Below, in pieces: positions 52,091 to 62,904 of a DNA stretch of 64,000 nucleotides. The notes beneath the pieces were generated by a model. The model saw nothing but the letters and a program-made list of their open reading frames with translations. It did no database searches and was not told where the DNA came from. The position numbers were made by a program, and so were the translations under genes. Source of the stretch: Planctomycetota bacterium (GTDB lineage: Bacteria; Planctomycetota; Planctomycetia; Planctomycetales; Planctomycetaceae); the NCBI GenBank assembly GCA_016872645.1, contig VGZH01000022.1, positions 1-64,000 on the forward strand, given 5' to 3'. Numbering within the stretch: the stretch's first letter is position 1; each line of letters starts with the position of its first letter.

Positions 52091-52882
52091 ATGACCTCCC
52101 CAGCAACCCTTTATGGCCGAGTCGCCGTCATCACCGGCGGAGCCAGCGGAATCGGACGAGCCACCGCCCTCCTCTTTGCCCAGCAGGGCGCCCGGGTTTT
52201 CGTGGGAGATTATCGCCTCAAACCGGAGTCTGAACAGGCCTTGGCAGCGCAAGGCATCTGTGCCTCGAACTGTGACGTCCGCAACGTTTGCGAATTGCAA
52301 CGTCTGATCGATCACGCCGCGACGACCTCCGGGAGGCTGGACATCCTCGTCAACAACGCCGGAATCGGCATGGTCAAGCAAATCCACGACGTCTCCGAGG
52401 CCGACTGGGACAACTGCCTCGACACAAATTTCAAAGCAGCCTTCTTCGGCGCCAAGTTTGCCATCCCGCATCTGATCCGCTCCGGCGGCGGCAGCATCGT
52501 GAACACCGCCAGCAACGCCGGTTTGCTGCCCCGAGCACATGATCCCGTCTACTCGATCAGCAAAATGGCTCTGATCGGCCTGACCAAAAGTCTCGCCTTG
52601 TGCCACGCGAAGGACCGCATCCGAGTCAACGCGGTCTGCCCCGGACCGGTCGGTGACACCGGCATGATGAACGCCGATCTGGACGCCTCAATTGATCGCG
52701 CCGCGACCGAACAGCTTTTCATCGCCGCCAGTCCGCTGGCTCAGGCCTTCGGACGCATGAGTCGCCCCAGCGAGATCGCCGCCGCGATTCTATACCTCGT
52801 CAGCGACGCCGCCTGCATGGTGACTGGCACTGCGATCGCGATCGACGGCGGCAAGTCGTTGGGAGTCCCTCCGAACTGTTGA
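52091..52882 (+). CDS. Short-chain dehydrogenase/reductase (SDR)
   Basis: A 263-residue classical SDR. GAAGGA precedes the ATG. The NAD(P)-binding TGGASGIG lies at 15-22, NNAG at 88-91, the catalytic Ser region is VNTASNAG, and Y154-x3-K158 (YSISK) is intact. Asp40 at the end of beta-2 (VFVGDYRL) suggests NAD preference. It oxidises or reduces an unknown alcohol/ketone. It stands alone, upstream of a convergent acyltransferase gene. Confidence 0.9.
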   Translation: MTSPATLYGRVAVITGGASGIGRATALLFAQQGARVFVGDYRLKPESEQALAAQGICASNCDVRNVCELQRLIDHAATTSGRLDILVNNAGIGMVKQIHDVSEADWDNCLDTNFKAAFFGAKFAIPHLIRSGGGSIVNTASNAGLLPRAHDPVYSISKMALIGLTKSLALCHAKDRIRVNAVCPGPVGDTGMMNADLDASIDRAATEQLFIAASPLAQAFGRMSRPSEIAAAILYLVSDAACMVTGTAIAIDGGKSLGVPPNC

Positions 52883-52917
52883 ATGGACCCGTGAAGCTCA
52901 AACTGACGGCTTCGGCT

Positions 52918-54078
52918 TCAACCCGGCCGATGGTTCTTGAGCCACGCCGACCAACGTCCGCTCGGGGCCTCCACGCAGATGTACAGCAAGTGCCCTGCCG
53001 CAATGCTGGCGACGAGGCATGCAAGCAGAATCAGATTCGCCTGAACTGGCGTCGGCGAGTCACCGCACTTTCGCCAGCCGTAAAATGTCACCAGATGACT
53101 CACCGGGTAATGAATCAGATACAGGCTGTACGAAATCCGTCCGAGGTATTGCAGCCAGCGCCAATTCAACCAATCGTGAAGATGATTGGTCCGTCCAGCG
53201 ACGAAAATCGACAGCGCTGCCGTCAGCGCGAGGGCGTTCTCCAGCTTCCACTGAAACGCGAGGTGAGCGGCGACGATGCCGACCGTCGCCCCGAAGACTC
53301 GCGACGAGACAGTTCCGTCGAGCGTCCACCACGTCACCATTCCCAGAAAGAACGCATTCAAAAAATGAATCACCCACGGTTCTGTGGATTCCAACGGGTT
53401 CCAAATATGCAACGACGCCAACGCGAGTGGAGCAAAGACCAGCAACACTCCCCAGCCTGATGGGCCTGGTTGCTGCGGATCGGGCCGGGGAAACAGCCGT
53501 TGAGCCAATCCCCAGCCAACGACGCTCACGACATAGAATTGCATCTCGATGCAGACGGTCCAAATCGCCGCAGTCAGCGGCGCTTCACCAAGGATCTCTT
53601 GCAGGAAGCCCAAGTGCGACAAGACCCGCGAGATCGTCAGCGATCCGCCGACTGGCGGCGGCATGCCCCACCAACTCTCGCACACCGCAAGCAAGAACGC
53701 CGCGCACGCAATCGTCACCGCGTAGGGTGGCCACAATCGGACCACTCGCCGACCGACAAATGACAACACCTCACGTGGGGTGACCCAAGTGTTCCGCAGC
53801 GTGAAGGCGATCACGAATCCGCTGATCACCAGCAGGAATTGGACTCCGATCCACGATTTCCGAAACACGAAGTCCAAGAAATCCGGCATGAGTTCGATCG
53901 CCGGAAATACTTCCGGATCAGACTTCAACGCTGGCTGATACCGCCAGATGTGGTACACCGCGATCCCCAGCGCCGCCAGACCACGGAGCCCATCGACCAT
54001 CACGAATCGAGTCGCCGGTTTGATCGGATCGCCAACCCGTTTGGGTGACTGACACTCCCCTGCGGCTATTGAGGCCAT
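52918..54078 (-). CDS. Acyltransferase 3 family integral membrane protein
   Basis: A 386-residue polytopic membrane protein. The N-terminal MVDGLRGLAALGIAVYHIWR carries the conserved Arg and His. KSWIGVQFLLVISGFVIAFT and RRVVRLWPPYAVTIACAAFL follow, with ~10 hydrophobic helices and a final LGRISYSLYLIHYPVSHLVT motif. Such proteins O-acylate cell-surface sugars, LPS or small molecules across the inner membrane. The acceptor is unknown. An internal ATG (M27, start of the conserved motif) would delete a ~26-residue leader. Confidence 0.88.
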   Translation of the reverse strand: MASIAAGECQSPKRVGDPIKPATRFVMVDGLRGLAALGIAVYHIWRYQPALKSDPEVFPAIELMPDFLDFVFRKSWIGVQFLLVISGFVIAFTLRNTWVTPREVLSFVGRRVVRLWPPYAVTIACAAFLLAVCESWWGMPPPVGGSLTISRVLSHLGFLQEILGEAPLTAAIWTVCIEMQFYVVSVVGWGLAQRLFPRPDPQQPGPSGWGVLLVFAPLALASLHIWNPLESTEPWVIHFLNAFFLGMVTWWTLDGTVSSRVFGATVGIVAAHLAFQWKLENALALTAALSIFVAGRTNHLHDWLNWRWLQYLGRISYSLYLIHYPVSHLVTFYGWRKCGDSPTPVQANLILLACLVASIAAGHLLYICVEAPSGRWSAWLKNHRPG

Positions 54079-54112
54079 GATGTCTCCGGTTGAAACCGTT
54101 CGATCACAATCG

Positions 54113-55285
54113 TCATACCCGTTCGACCAACACGGCGACGGCGTTTCCGCCTCCTAAACAGAGGGCTGCAATCCCCGTGCGAAGCTGCCGCTGCTCGAGC
54201 GCACACAATAACGTCGTCAGCACACGAGCACCGCTCGCCCCGATCGGATGCCCGAGAGCAATCGCTCCGCCATGAACATTGACTCGATCTGTTGGTAAAT
54301 CGAGTTGCCGGATGCAGGCCAGCATCTGGACGGCAAACGCCTCATTGATCTCGAACAGATCAACGTCCACCAACGACCTTCCGGCTCGTTCAAGCACTCG
54401 ACGAATCGCCGCGACCGGAGCGGTAAAAAGATCCTCTGGCGGACCTCCGGCCGTTGCCGATGCGACGATTCGCGCGAGCGGCTTGCGGCCGAGTCGCTCG
54501 GCGACCTCATCAGACGCCACAACAACGGCGGACGCTCCGTCGCTGATCGTCGAGGCGTTGCCGGCCGTCACGCTGCCAACGCTGGCAAATGCGGGGCGCA
54601 GCATCGACAGCCGAGCCAAATCGCAATCCGCTCGCGGACTCTCGTCCGCTGTGACGTTCGTCACATGTCCTCGGCTGGTCACCGACACTGCGACCAGCTC
54701 CGCTTGAAACGCTCCCGCATTCATCGCAGCCACGGCACGGCGGTGACTCTCGGCGGCGTACTGATCCTGAGCCGCGCGCGAGATCCCCGCTCGTACGGCC
54801 AGGTTGTCGGCGATGATTCCCATCGACTGCCCGCTGAAGGCGCATTGCAGACCGTCGTTCATCATGGAATCAATCAGTGTCCGCTCTCCGATCGGCGGAC
54901 CATCGCGCTGCAGCAGCCAGGGTGCCTGGCTCATATTTTCCATGCCACCGGCGACGATGACGTCCGCATCTCGTGCTCGAATCGCCTGATCTGCCAACAT
55001 CACGGCTTTCATTCCGGAGCCGCAAACTTTGTTGATCGTCAGCGCCCCGGCCGTCGCGGGAAGTCCGGCCTTAAAAGCCGCCTGACGAGCCGGAGCCTGT
55101 CCTGCACCGGCGGGCAGAACCATGCCGAAAATGACTTCCTCGACGTCAGCGGGTGAGACACCCGCGCGCACAACGGCTTCATGCACAACGCACGCACCCA
55201 ATTCGGTCGCTGGCACGGAAGACAAGCTGCCACGGAACTTGCCGATTGGAGTGCGGCAGGCGGACAGGATGACGGCCTCGGACAT
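54113..55285 (-). CDS. Thiolase (acetyl-CoA C-acetyltransferase)
   Basis: A 390-residue thiolase. The ATG at 55285 has CGGAG upstream. The acyl-enzyme Cys is C88 in NKVCGSGMKA. The His motif is VHGGAIALGHPIGASG, and the second Cys is in IAALCLGGGNA, so all catalytic residues are present. Length and sequence fit the biosynthetic/degradative acetoacetyl-CoA thiolases. It is divergent from an acyl-CoA ligase gene 119 bp away, suggesting a fatty-acid or ketone-body connection. Confidence 0.92.
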   Translation of the reverse strand: MSEAVILSACRTPIGKFRGSLSSVPATELGACVVHEAVVRAGVSPADVEEVIFGMVLPAGAGQAPARQAAFKAGLPATAGALTINKVCGSGMKAVMLADQAIRARDADVIVAGGMENMSQAPWLLQRDGPPIGERTLIDSMMNDGLQCAFSGQSMGIIADNLAVRAGISRAAQDQYAAESHRRAVAAMNAGAFQAELVAVSVTSRGHVTNVTADESPRADCDLARLSMLRPAFASVGSVTAGNASTISDGASAVVVASDEVAERLGRKPLARIVASATAGGPPEDLFTAPVAAIRRVLERAGRSLVDVDLFEINEAFAVQMLACIRQLDLPTDRVNVHGGAIALGHPIGASGARVLTTLLCALEQRQLRTGIAALCLGGGNAVAVLVERV

Positions 55286-55404
55286 GATTGGGCTCCGACT
55301 TGCTGACGGACTGAGTCGGGCGCATTCTACGAAACGTGCGAGGGGAGGCGAGTCGCACAATAGCCGATAGAATCCCCGCGACGCATCAATCCCGGAGGAC
55401 GGTC

Positions 55405-57084
55405 ATGAGCGACTCAGCGGTCCCGTGGGTGAAAGGTTTGACGATCGGAGCGGCTCTGCGCGAGACCGCTCGGCGACATCCCGAGCAGGATGCGCTCGTA
55501 TTTTGTGCAACCGGCTTCCGCTGCTCTTGGGCCGATTTCGATCGGCGAGTCGACGATGCCGCGCGAGCCCTGCTAGCTCTAGGATTCCAAAAGGGAGACC
55601 ACTTCGGCGTCTGGGCTGGCAACTGCCTGGAGTGGGTCATCCTGCAATTCGCGACAGCGCGGATCGGTGTCGTGCTGGTCACGGTCAACCCCAGCTATCG
55701 AGCCTCTGAACTGCGGTACGCGCTGGCTCAATCCGAAGTGCGTGGCCTCGCGCTGAGCGATCGATTCAAGACAGCGGATTACCGATTGATCCTCCAAGAC
55801 GCTTGCCCGGAATTCGTAAACGCAACGGGCGGAGAACTTCGCAGCCAGCAGTTTCCCAAACTGCAATGGTTGATTTCGCTGCGCGGCGACTTGCCGGGCA
55901 CACTCGCCTGGGATGATCTGCTCGCACTCGGCAAACGCGTGACCGTCGCCGAATTGTCGGAACGAGAAGTGGAACTCACCGCGAGTGACCCGATCAACAT
56001 TCAATACACTTCTGGCACGACCGGTTTTCCGAAAGGAGCCATGCTGTCCCACGCGAACATTCTCGTGAACGGCTTTTATGCCGGAACCAATCAACGATTC
56101 ACGCCGGACGATCGGCTTTGCGTTCCGGTGCCGTTGTATCACTGCTTCGGCTGTGTGTTGGGCACGCTGTGCTGCGTCGCGCTGGGCAGCACGATGGTCT
56201 TTCCAGCAGAGACATTTGATGCCAGCGCGACGCTGGCCGCGATCGAATCGGAACGCTGCACGGCAATCTACGGCGTCCCAACGATGTTCATCGCGATGCT
56301 CGAACATCCCGACTACCCGCAGCGGAATTTGACGTCGCTCCGCACCGGTATCATGGCCGGCAGTCCCTGTCCGATCGAACTGATGAAGCGAGTCACTCAC
56401 GAAATGGGAGCGAGCGAAATCACGATCGGCTACGGCCAAACCGAAGCCTCGCCGCTCGTGACGCAGACGGTCACGGACGATCCGATCGAACTGCGTGTCG
56501 GCACCGTCGGCCGCGCTCTGCCGGGTGTGGAAATCAAAATCATTGACTCTGAATCCGGCCGCGAAATGTCTGACGGCCAATCGGGTGAGCTGTGCAGTCG
56601 CGGGCACGTTGTGATGCTGGGCTACTTCAACATGCCGCAGAAGACCGCCGAAACAATCGACTCCGACGGATGGCTGCATTCCGGCGACCTCGCGCTACGA
56701 ACTCCCGAAGGATACTTCCGCATCACCGGCCGCCTGAAAGACCTCATCATTCGTGGTGGAGAAAACATCTACCCGCGAGAAATCGAAGAGCGGCTTTACC
56801 AGCATCCGGCCGTTCAAGACGCACAGATCGTCGGCGTTCCCGACAAGAAATACGGCGAAGAGGTGCTCGCCTGGATCAGGCTGCGCCCCGGCTGTTCTGT
56901 CACCGAACAAGAGATTCGGGACTTCTGCCGCGCGGGACTGGCCCATTTCAAAGCACCGCGTCACATCAAGTTTGTGGAGAGCTTCCCAACGACCGTGACG
57001 GGCAAGATTCAGAAATTCAAAATCCGCGAACTGGCGATCGAAGAACTCGGCCTGCAAGACGCGGCACAAATCGAGACGGCATGA
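55405..57084 (+). CDS. AMP-forming acyl-CoA synthetase
   Basis: A 559-residue ligase. The ATG at 55405 has CGGAGGA upstream. The ATP motif is YTSGTTGFPKGAMLSHANIL. GYGQTEASPL is the adenylation motif, and GWLHSGDLALR, RLKDLIIRGGENIYPREIEE and the C-terminal Lys (TVTGKIQKFKIRE) complete the family set. It activates a carboxylic acid (probably medium/long chain) to acyl-CoA via acyl-AMP. It is divergently oriented to the thiolase gene. Confidence 0.92.
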   Translation: MSDSAVPWVKGLTIGAALRETARRHPEQDALVFCATGFRCSWADFDRRVDDAARALLALGFQKGDHFGVWAGNCLEWVILQFATARIGVVLVTVNPSYRASELRYALAQSEVRGLALSDRFKTADYRLILQDACPEFVNATGGELRSQQFPKLQWLISLRGDLPGTLAWDDLLALGKRVTVAELSEREVELTASDPINIQYTSGTTGFPKGAMLSHANILVNGFYAGTNQRFTPDDRLCVPVPLYHCFGCVLGTLCCVALGSTMVFPAETFDASATLAAIESERCTAIYGVPTMFIAMLEHPDYPQRNLTSLRTGIMAGSPCPIELMKRVTHEMGASEITIGYGQTEASPLVTQTVTDDPIELRVGTVGRALPGVEIKIIDSESGREMSDGQSGELCSRGHVVMLGYFNMPQKTAETIDSDGWLHSGDLALRTPEGYFRITGRLKDLIIRGGENIYPREIEERLYQHPAVQDAQIVGVPDKKYGEEVLAWIRLRPGCSVTEQEIRDFCRAGLAHFKAPRHIKFVESFPTTVTGKIQKFKIRELAIEELGLQDAAQIETA

Positions 57085-57093
57085 GGCAGACGA

Positions 57094-57345
57094 TCAGTAT
57101 CGGGCTTCAGGTGAACGCGTCTCTGACGCCTGAAGCCGTTCCCCAGACTCTCTGGAAGTGGATGTAAAACCGATTCTGCAGCGAAACTGAGTTGCTCCCC
57201 AACGGGTCAGCCACCGCTGCTTCACAAGCCAATTCGACAGCCCACGCGGCGCGCTGCCAGCGTGCGAGGCATCGCACAGGTCCGACATCTGCTCGCTGCG
57301 GTTCAGACGGGACAGAAACGTCTCCAAGGATTCTGCTGCTGACAT
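57094..57345 (-). pseudogene. Possible truncated N-terminal segment of a planctomycete Ser/Thr-kinase-type protein
   Basis: An 83-codon frame with ATG at 57345 and GAGG 8 nt upstream, so translation is plausible. The sequence SLETFLSRLNRSEQMSDL, then LSNWLVKQRWLTRWGATQF, resembles the short helical region preceding many planctomycete kinase domains (pattern F-L-x2-L-x2-S ... L-x2-W-L-V ... L-T-x-W-Q-x2-Q). No kinase follows. The remaining C-terminus (ending ETRSPEARY) overlaps a palindrome. It may be a decayed kinase gene or a small independent adaptor. Confidence 0.4.
57103..57137. repeat. Inverted repeat after the acyl-CoA ligase gene
   Basis: GGCTTCAGG (57103-57111) pairs with CCTGAAGCC (57129-57137), with a 17-nt loop, 18 bp after the ligase stop. 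It could serve as a transcription end or be a dispersed palindrome. There is no T-run. Confidence 0.5.
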
Positions 57346-57450
57346 TCGTCAAACCTCGGCCGGTGGTCCCGTTGCAACTGATGCGGTAGCGTACTGCCGA
57401 TACAATCGTTTCCAAGTTCGTCTTATTCACAGTTCCGACAGGATCAGCGG

Positions 57451-57702
57451 ATGGCTCGGCAAACTTGGGACGACGAAGAAGACGAGGATTGGGGCGATGA
57501 CGAATCGGACCTCGACGACGAGCCCACGATCACCTGCCCGCATTGCGGCGCCGAAATCTACGAGGACTCGCCGCGCTGTCCGTCCTGTGAGAACTATCTG
57601 TCGCTGGAAGACGCACGGCCAACCGCGACGAGCAAACCGTGGTGGGTGCTGCTCGGAGCGGGACTCGGCCTGTTGGCGTTTCTGCGTTGGTTGTTCGTTT
57701 GA
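57451..57702 (+). CDS. Small zinc-ribbon membrane protein
   Basis: An 83-residue protein. A strongly acidic N-terminus (DDEEDEDWGDDESDLDDE) precedes a zinc ribbon with two CxxC knuckles (CPHCGAEIYEDSPRCPSC). A C-terminal membrane helix (WWVLLGAGLGLLAFLRWLFV) anchors it. It ends 43 bp before the S9 peptidase start on the same strand. Function unknown; zinc ribbons of this size often mediate protein contacts. Confidence 0.78.
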   Translation: MARQTWDDEEDEDWGDDESDLDDEPTITCPHCGAEIYEDSPRCPSCENYLSLEDARPTATSKPWWVLLGAGLGLLAFLRWLFV

Positions 57703-57745
57703 ACCGACGGCGATAAATCGTGCGATATCTTTGCTGGAGACGAAC

Positions 57746-59692
<1,947 letters not shown>

Positions 59693-59695
59693 TTG

Positions 59696-59795
59696 GGAGT
59701 GCGGTGTATCAGCACCGCTTTGGTTGGACTTCTGTTTCCTCGATCAAAAGCGGCTCCGCCGCGAAGGGAACGCGGCGATGCATCGCCGTACTCCA
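59696..59795. repeat. Dispersed inverted-repeat element upstream of the MoaD-like gene
   Basis: The left end GGAGTGCGGTGTATCAGCAC and the right end, reverse complemented as GGAGTACGGCGATGCATCGC, form imperfect terminal inverted repeats about 100 bp apart. There is no transposase. The left end matches the element at 11787-11810. The element stops 3 bp before the MoaD-like ATG and so supplies its upstream region. Confidence 0.65.
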
Positions 59796-59798
59796 AAT

Positions 59799-60062
59799 AT
59801 GGCCCGCATCTTCATTCCACCGCTGCTGCGTCCTGTCACGGGTGGCCGAGACATCATCGACGTCGCCGGCCAAACGGTGGCTGAAATCGTTGCCGAACTC
59901 GATCGGCAGTTTCCCGGTATCCAGTCGCGATTGGTCGAAGGAGATCGCATCAAGCCGGGCTTGAGCGTCGGCATCGGAAGTCGAGTTTCCGCTCGCGGCT
60001 TGACGTCAAAGGTCGGCCCCGATGACGAAGTTCATTTCCTGCCGGCTATCGGCGGCGGTTAG
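59799..60062 (+). CDS. MoaD/ThiS-family sulfur-carrier-like protein
   Basis: An 87-residue ubiquitin-like protein. The ATG at 59799 (MARIFIPPLLRPVTGGRDII) is preferred over the upstream TTG/ATG frames, which are repeat sequence. TVAEIVAELDRQFPGIQSRL is the helix, and VHFLPAIGGG ends in the Gly-Gly needed for adenylation and thiocarboxylation. It may supply sulfur for molybdopterin or another cofactor. No moaE, thiF or thiG gene is nearby. Confidence 0.82.
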   Translation: MARIFIPPLLRPVTGGRDIIDVAGQTVAEIVAELDRQFPGIQSRLVEGDRIKPGLSVGIGSRVSARGLTSKVGPDDEVHFLPAIGGG

Positions 60063-60127
60063 AATCCGTACACGGATCAGGTTTTCTTGCCTGACCCAAA
60101 TGGCAATGTCGCGTCAACCATTGACCG

Positions 60128-60149
60128 GGTCAGCCCGGAAAGGCTGACC
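60128..60149. repeat. Short perfect hairpin
   Basis: GGTCAGCC-CGGAAA-GGCTGACC (8-bp stem, 6-nt loop) lies just before the esterase gene. An imperfect TCAGG/CCTGA hairpin lies ~40 bp before it. Possibly the tail of the MoaD-like transcript or another dispersed palindrome. Confidence 0.45.
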
Positions 60150-60165
60150 AACTTTGGAGTGCATC

Positions 60166-62724
60166 ATGTGTCGGCGGTGGGTGAGTAGAATTCGGTGGCT
60201 AGCGTCCTCGGCAGGATTTCTCCTTGTGATCGGACAGGTCTTCGCGGCCGATGACGGCAAGCGAGGCTTCGTCGAAAAGGTCTACAAAGACGAAGCGGGC
60301 GAGCACAAATACGTCGTGTTCGTACCGCCGAGTTATTCGCCGAGCAAACCTGTTCCTGGCATTTTGTTCCTGCACGGTGCCGGTGAGCGAGGTAACGATG
60401 GTCGACTGCATCTCAACATCGGCCTGGGTGGGATGGTGAAAGCTCGCGAAGCCACATTCCCGGCGATCGTCGTTTTTCCGCAGTGCGAAGACACTCGGGG
60501 CCGAGTGTTGCAAGGTTGGCTGGCCGGAACTCCCGATGCCGATCGAGCACTCCGAATTCTGGAACAGGTCGAGAAGGATTACCGCGTCGATCCCAAGCGG
60601 CGGATTCTGACCGGCTGGTCGATGGGTGGCTTCGGGACTTGGTCGATCGCGGCGGCCGATCCGTCTCGTTGGAGCGCGATCGCCCCGATCGCCGGCGGCG
60701 GTCAGGCCAAGTGGGCCGAGAAACTCAAAGACCTCCCAATCTGGGCGTGGCATGGTGACGACGATCATGCGGTGCTGGTGAATCGCTCGCGCGAAATGAT
60801 CGAGGCGTTGAAGGGAGCTGGGGCCGCGCCGCGATTCAACGAGATCGTCGGCGGCGATCATGAATCGTGGCGAGTGGCATATGCCGATGATCGTCTGATC
60901 GCCTGGATGCTCGACCCCGCCAATGTCGATCCCGACAAACTGCCGGCTCCCAAGGAGAAACTCGCACCGACACCGGTCTACACGGAACAGTTCGTCCCGG
61001 CACTGGAAATCCTTGGTGCGATGTACGCTCGTCTCGGAAATCAGATGCTCGAAGCTTTGGCGTATTCGGCTCCGAAACAGATCCCCGCAGATCTGCTCAA
61101 GGGGCGAATCAATGACATCGTCGAATTCACCAATGTCGAAGGCTACGGTTTCCGCGTACAGTTTTCCGGCATCTCGTACAACAGTCAGTTGGACCAAGTG
61201 CGAGTGAAGGCAATTACGAAGGACCGCTTGAACCTGCAAGTCGGTCTGTCGAACGCGGTGCTGAATATCGGCGGCACTTGGGTCACGGGTGAAGATCATT
61301 CGGCGTCGGCGGGACCAATACAGGTCGTCATCGGTCATCGACGGCCCGTCTGGCTGGACATCGACGTGAAGCCGTATGTCGAGAACCGCCGCATTCGATT
61401 AAATCCAATCGCGTCGCGATTCGACATCCCCAATGACAACTGGTATGTGACCTCACCCGCCGGCGTGTCGGTCAGTGGCTTCGGTATGTCGCGTCAGAAG
61501 GTTTCCAGCGGACTCGTCAGCGGGTTGTACGGACAGAAGCAGCGCATCCAGCAGGAGGTGCAGAGTACCATTCCCAAGATGATCGAAACGGTCGAAAACA
61601 AAATCGCCGAGTTCAGCGAAGCGGGAACGTTTACCGATCGCTTCTGGCCGATCCCCGTCTACAAGCCGCGCACACGCGTTTTCCCCCAGGCGATCAGCAC
61701 CGACGAGAACGGCATCACCCTTATCCTGGGTCTGACGGCCGCGTCGATGGATCTCCGCAATCCGCCGTCAAAGCCTGAAATCGTCGATCTCAAGACATCG
61801 CTGCCGGACGATTTGACTAAGCTGAGAAGCCTGCAATTCGGACTCGCCCCCGGAGTGCTCGAACCGCTGAGCGAGCTGTTGGTCAAAGCGGACGTGGGCC
61901 GCATCCATCTGCTCGACATTCCAGAGAATACATTCGCCAAGCTGGCCGATCGAGCCGCGCTGACTGCGGCGATTCCCGAATTGAAACGGCATGCGGACGT
62001 CGAGCTTTGGACGGAACTGTCGCTCGCCAGAGGTATCAGCACGAAAGACCAAATCGAAAAAGAAGGCCAGACGCGAGTCCAATTCCACACGCCGAAGCTG
62101 CTCATCACGATCTCGTTGAGGAAGGGGACGAAGAACTTCGAGTTAGCTCCCATCGTCGTGTTCGAGATCGACCTCAAACAAAACGGCTTCGCGGAACTGG
62201 TGAAACCCGATTCGCAATCGCGAGGCATCCGCTTCGGCTGGGACGGCGAGCCTCAGATCACCATCAATTGCCATTTTGCCAAGGGCTATCAAGCGGAAAA
62301 CCAAACGATCGACAGCAACCAGATTGAAAGCTGGGTGAAAGACTGCTGGCAAGCCTGGACCAGCCTGTCTCCCATCGCGACTGCCAATGTGCCCGACATC
62401 GACTTCGGAATTTCGAAGCTCCGCCTCTCGAATGCCGGCTGGGCCTCGCCGCATCTCTTCGCGACCTTCGCTCCCCCCGGAGTCAAAGTCACCAACCTCA
62501 CCGACGTCGATTTCATTTACGAAACCAAAGGCCCCTATTCGGACTGGAGCAACGCAAAATACAAACTCGAACCGGGCAAGACGCACGATTTCGAGATCTC
62601 CTACCCGCTGACCTACCGCCGCAACGGCGAGATCTACACGCTGGCCCCTGGCTCGCACTCCGAATTCCGCGTGCCGCTCAAAGGTGGTCCGCCAAGTTTG
62701 TTCCAAGCCCGTGAAAACCCATAG
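60166..62724 (+). CDS. Exported esterase fused to a large C-terminal region of unknown function
   Basis: An 852-residue protein. The ATG at 60166 has TTGGAG upstream. The signal peptide is WVSRIRWLASSAGFLLVIGQ, cleaved near VFAADD. Residues ~25-265 are a PHB-depolymerase/dienelactone-hydrolase-like alpha/beta hydrolase: LFLHGAGERGNDG, nucleophile GWSMGGFG, acid in AWHGDDDHAV, His in GGDHESWR. The remaining ~590 residues include beta-rich segments (LDQVRVKAITKDRLNLQVGL; SNAVLNIGGTWV) and no recognised domain. It is probably a periplasmic or outer-membrane carbohydrate or polyester esterase; substrate unknown. Confidence 0.8.
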   Translation: MCRRWVSRIRWLASSAGFLLVIGQVFAADDGKRGFVEKVYKDEAGEHKYVVFVPPSYSPSKPVPGILFLHGAGERGNDGRLHLNIGLGGMVKAREATFPAIVVFPQCEDTRGRVLQGWLAGTPDADRALRILEQVEKDYRVDPKRRILTGWSMGGFGTWSIAAADPSRWSAIAPIAGGGQAKWAEKLKDLPIWAWHGDDDHAVLVNRSREMIEALKGAGAAPRFNEIVGGDHESWRVAYADDRLIAWMLDPANVDPDKLPAPKEKLAPTPVYTEQFVPALEILGAMYARLGNQMLEALAYSAPKQIPADLLKGRINDIVEFTNVEGYGFRVQFSGISYNSQLDQVRVKAITKDRLNLQVGLSNAVLNIGGTWVTGEDHSASAGPIQVVIGHRRPVWLDIDVKPYVENRRIRLNPIASRFDIPNDNWYVTSPAGVSVSGFGMSRQKVSSGLVSGLYGQKQRIQQEVQSTIPKMIETVENKIAEFSEAGTFTDRFWPIPVYKPRTRVFPQAISTDENGITLILGLTAASMDLRNPPSKPEIVDLKTSLPDDLTKLRSLQFGLAPGVLEPLSELLVKADVGRIHLLDIPENTFAKLADRAALTAAIPELKRHADVELWTELSLARGISTKDQIEKEGQTRVQFHTPKLLITISLRKGTKNFELAPIVVFEIDLKQNGFAELVKPDSQSRGIRFGWDGEPQITINCHFAKGYQAENQTIDSNQIESWVKDCWQAWTSLSPIATANVPDIDFGISKLRLSNAGWASPHLFATFAPPGVKVTNLTDVDFIYETKGPYSDWSNAKYKLEPGKTHDFEISYPLTYRRNGEIYTLAPGSHSEFRVPLKGGPPSLFQARENP

Positions 62725-62904
62725 CACCGGATTCAAAACGGATTCCTCGCACCTGCGTCGTGCCGATTCTGAAACTGCCGGCTGGTCATGCTTCCGCTGC
62801 AGATCTTCGCCACCCAGAGCCGGGTGCGTCTTCCAAAAGCACTGGCAGACGAGGCCGTTCAATCATGCGATCAATGCTTCCGGAAACCGTCGACGTTGGG
62901 ACAC

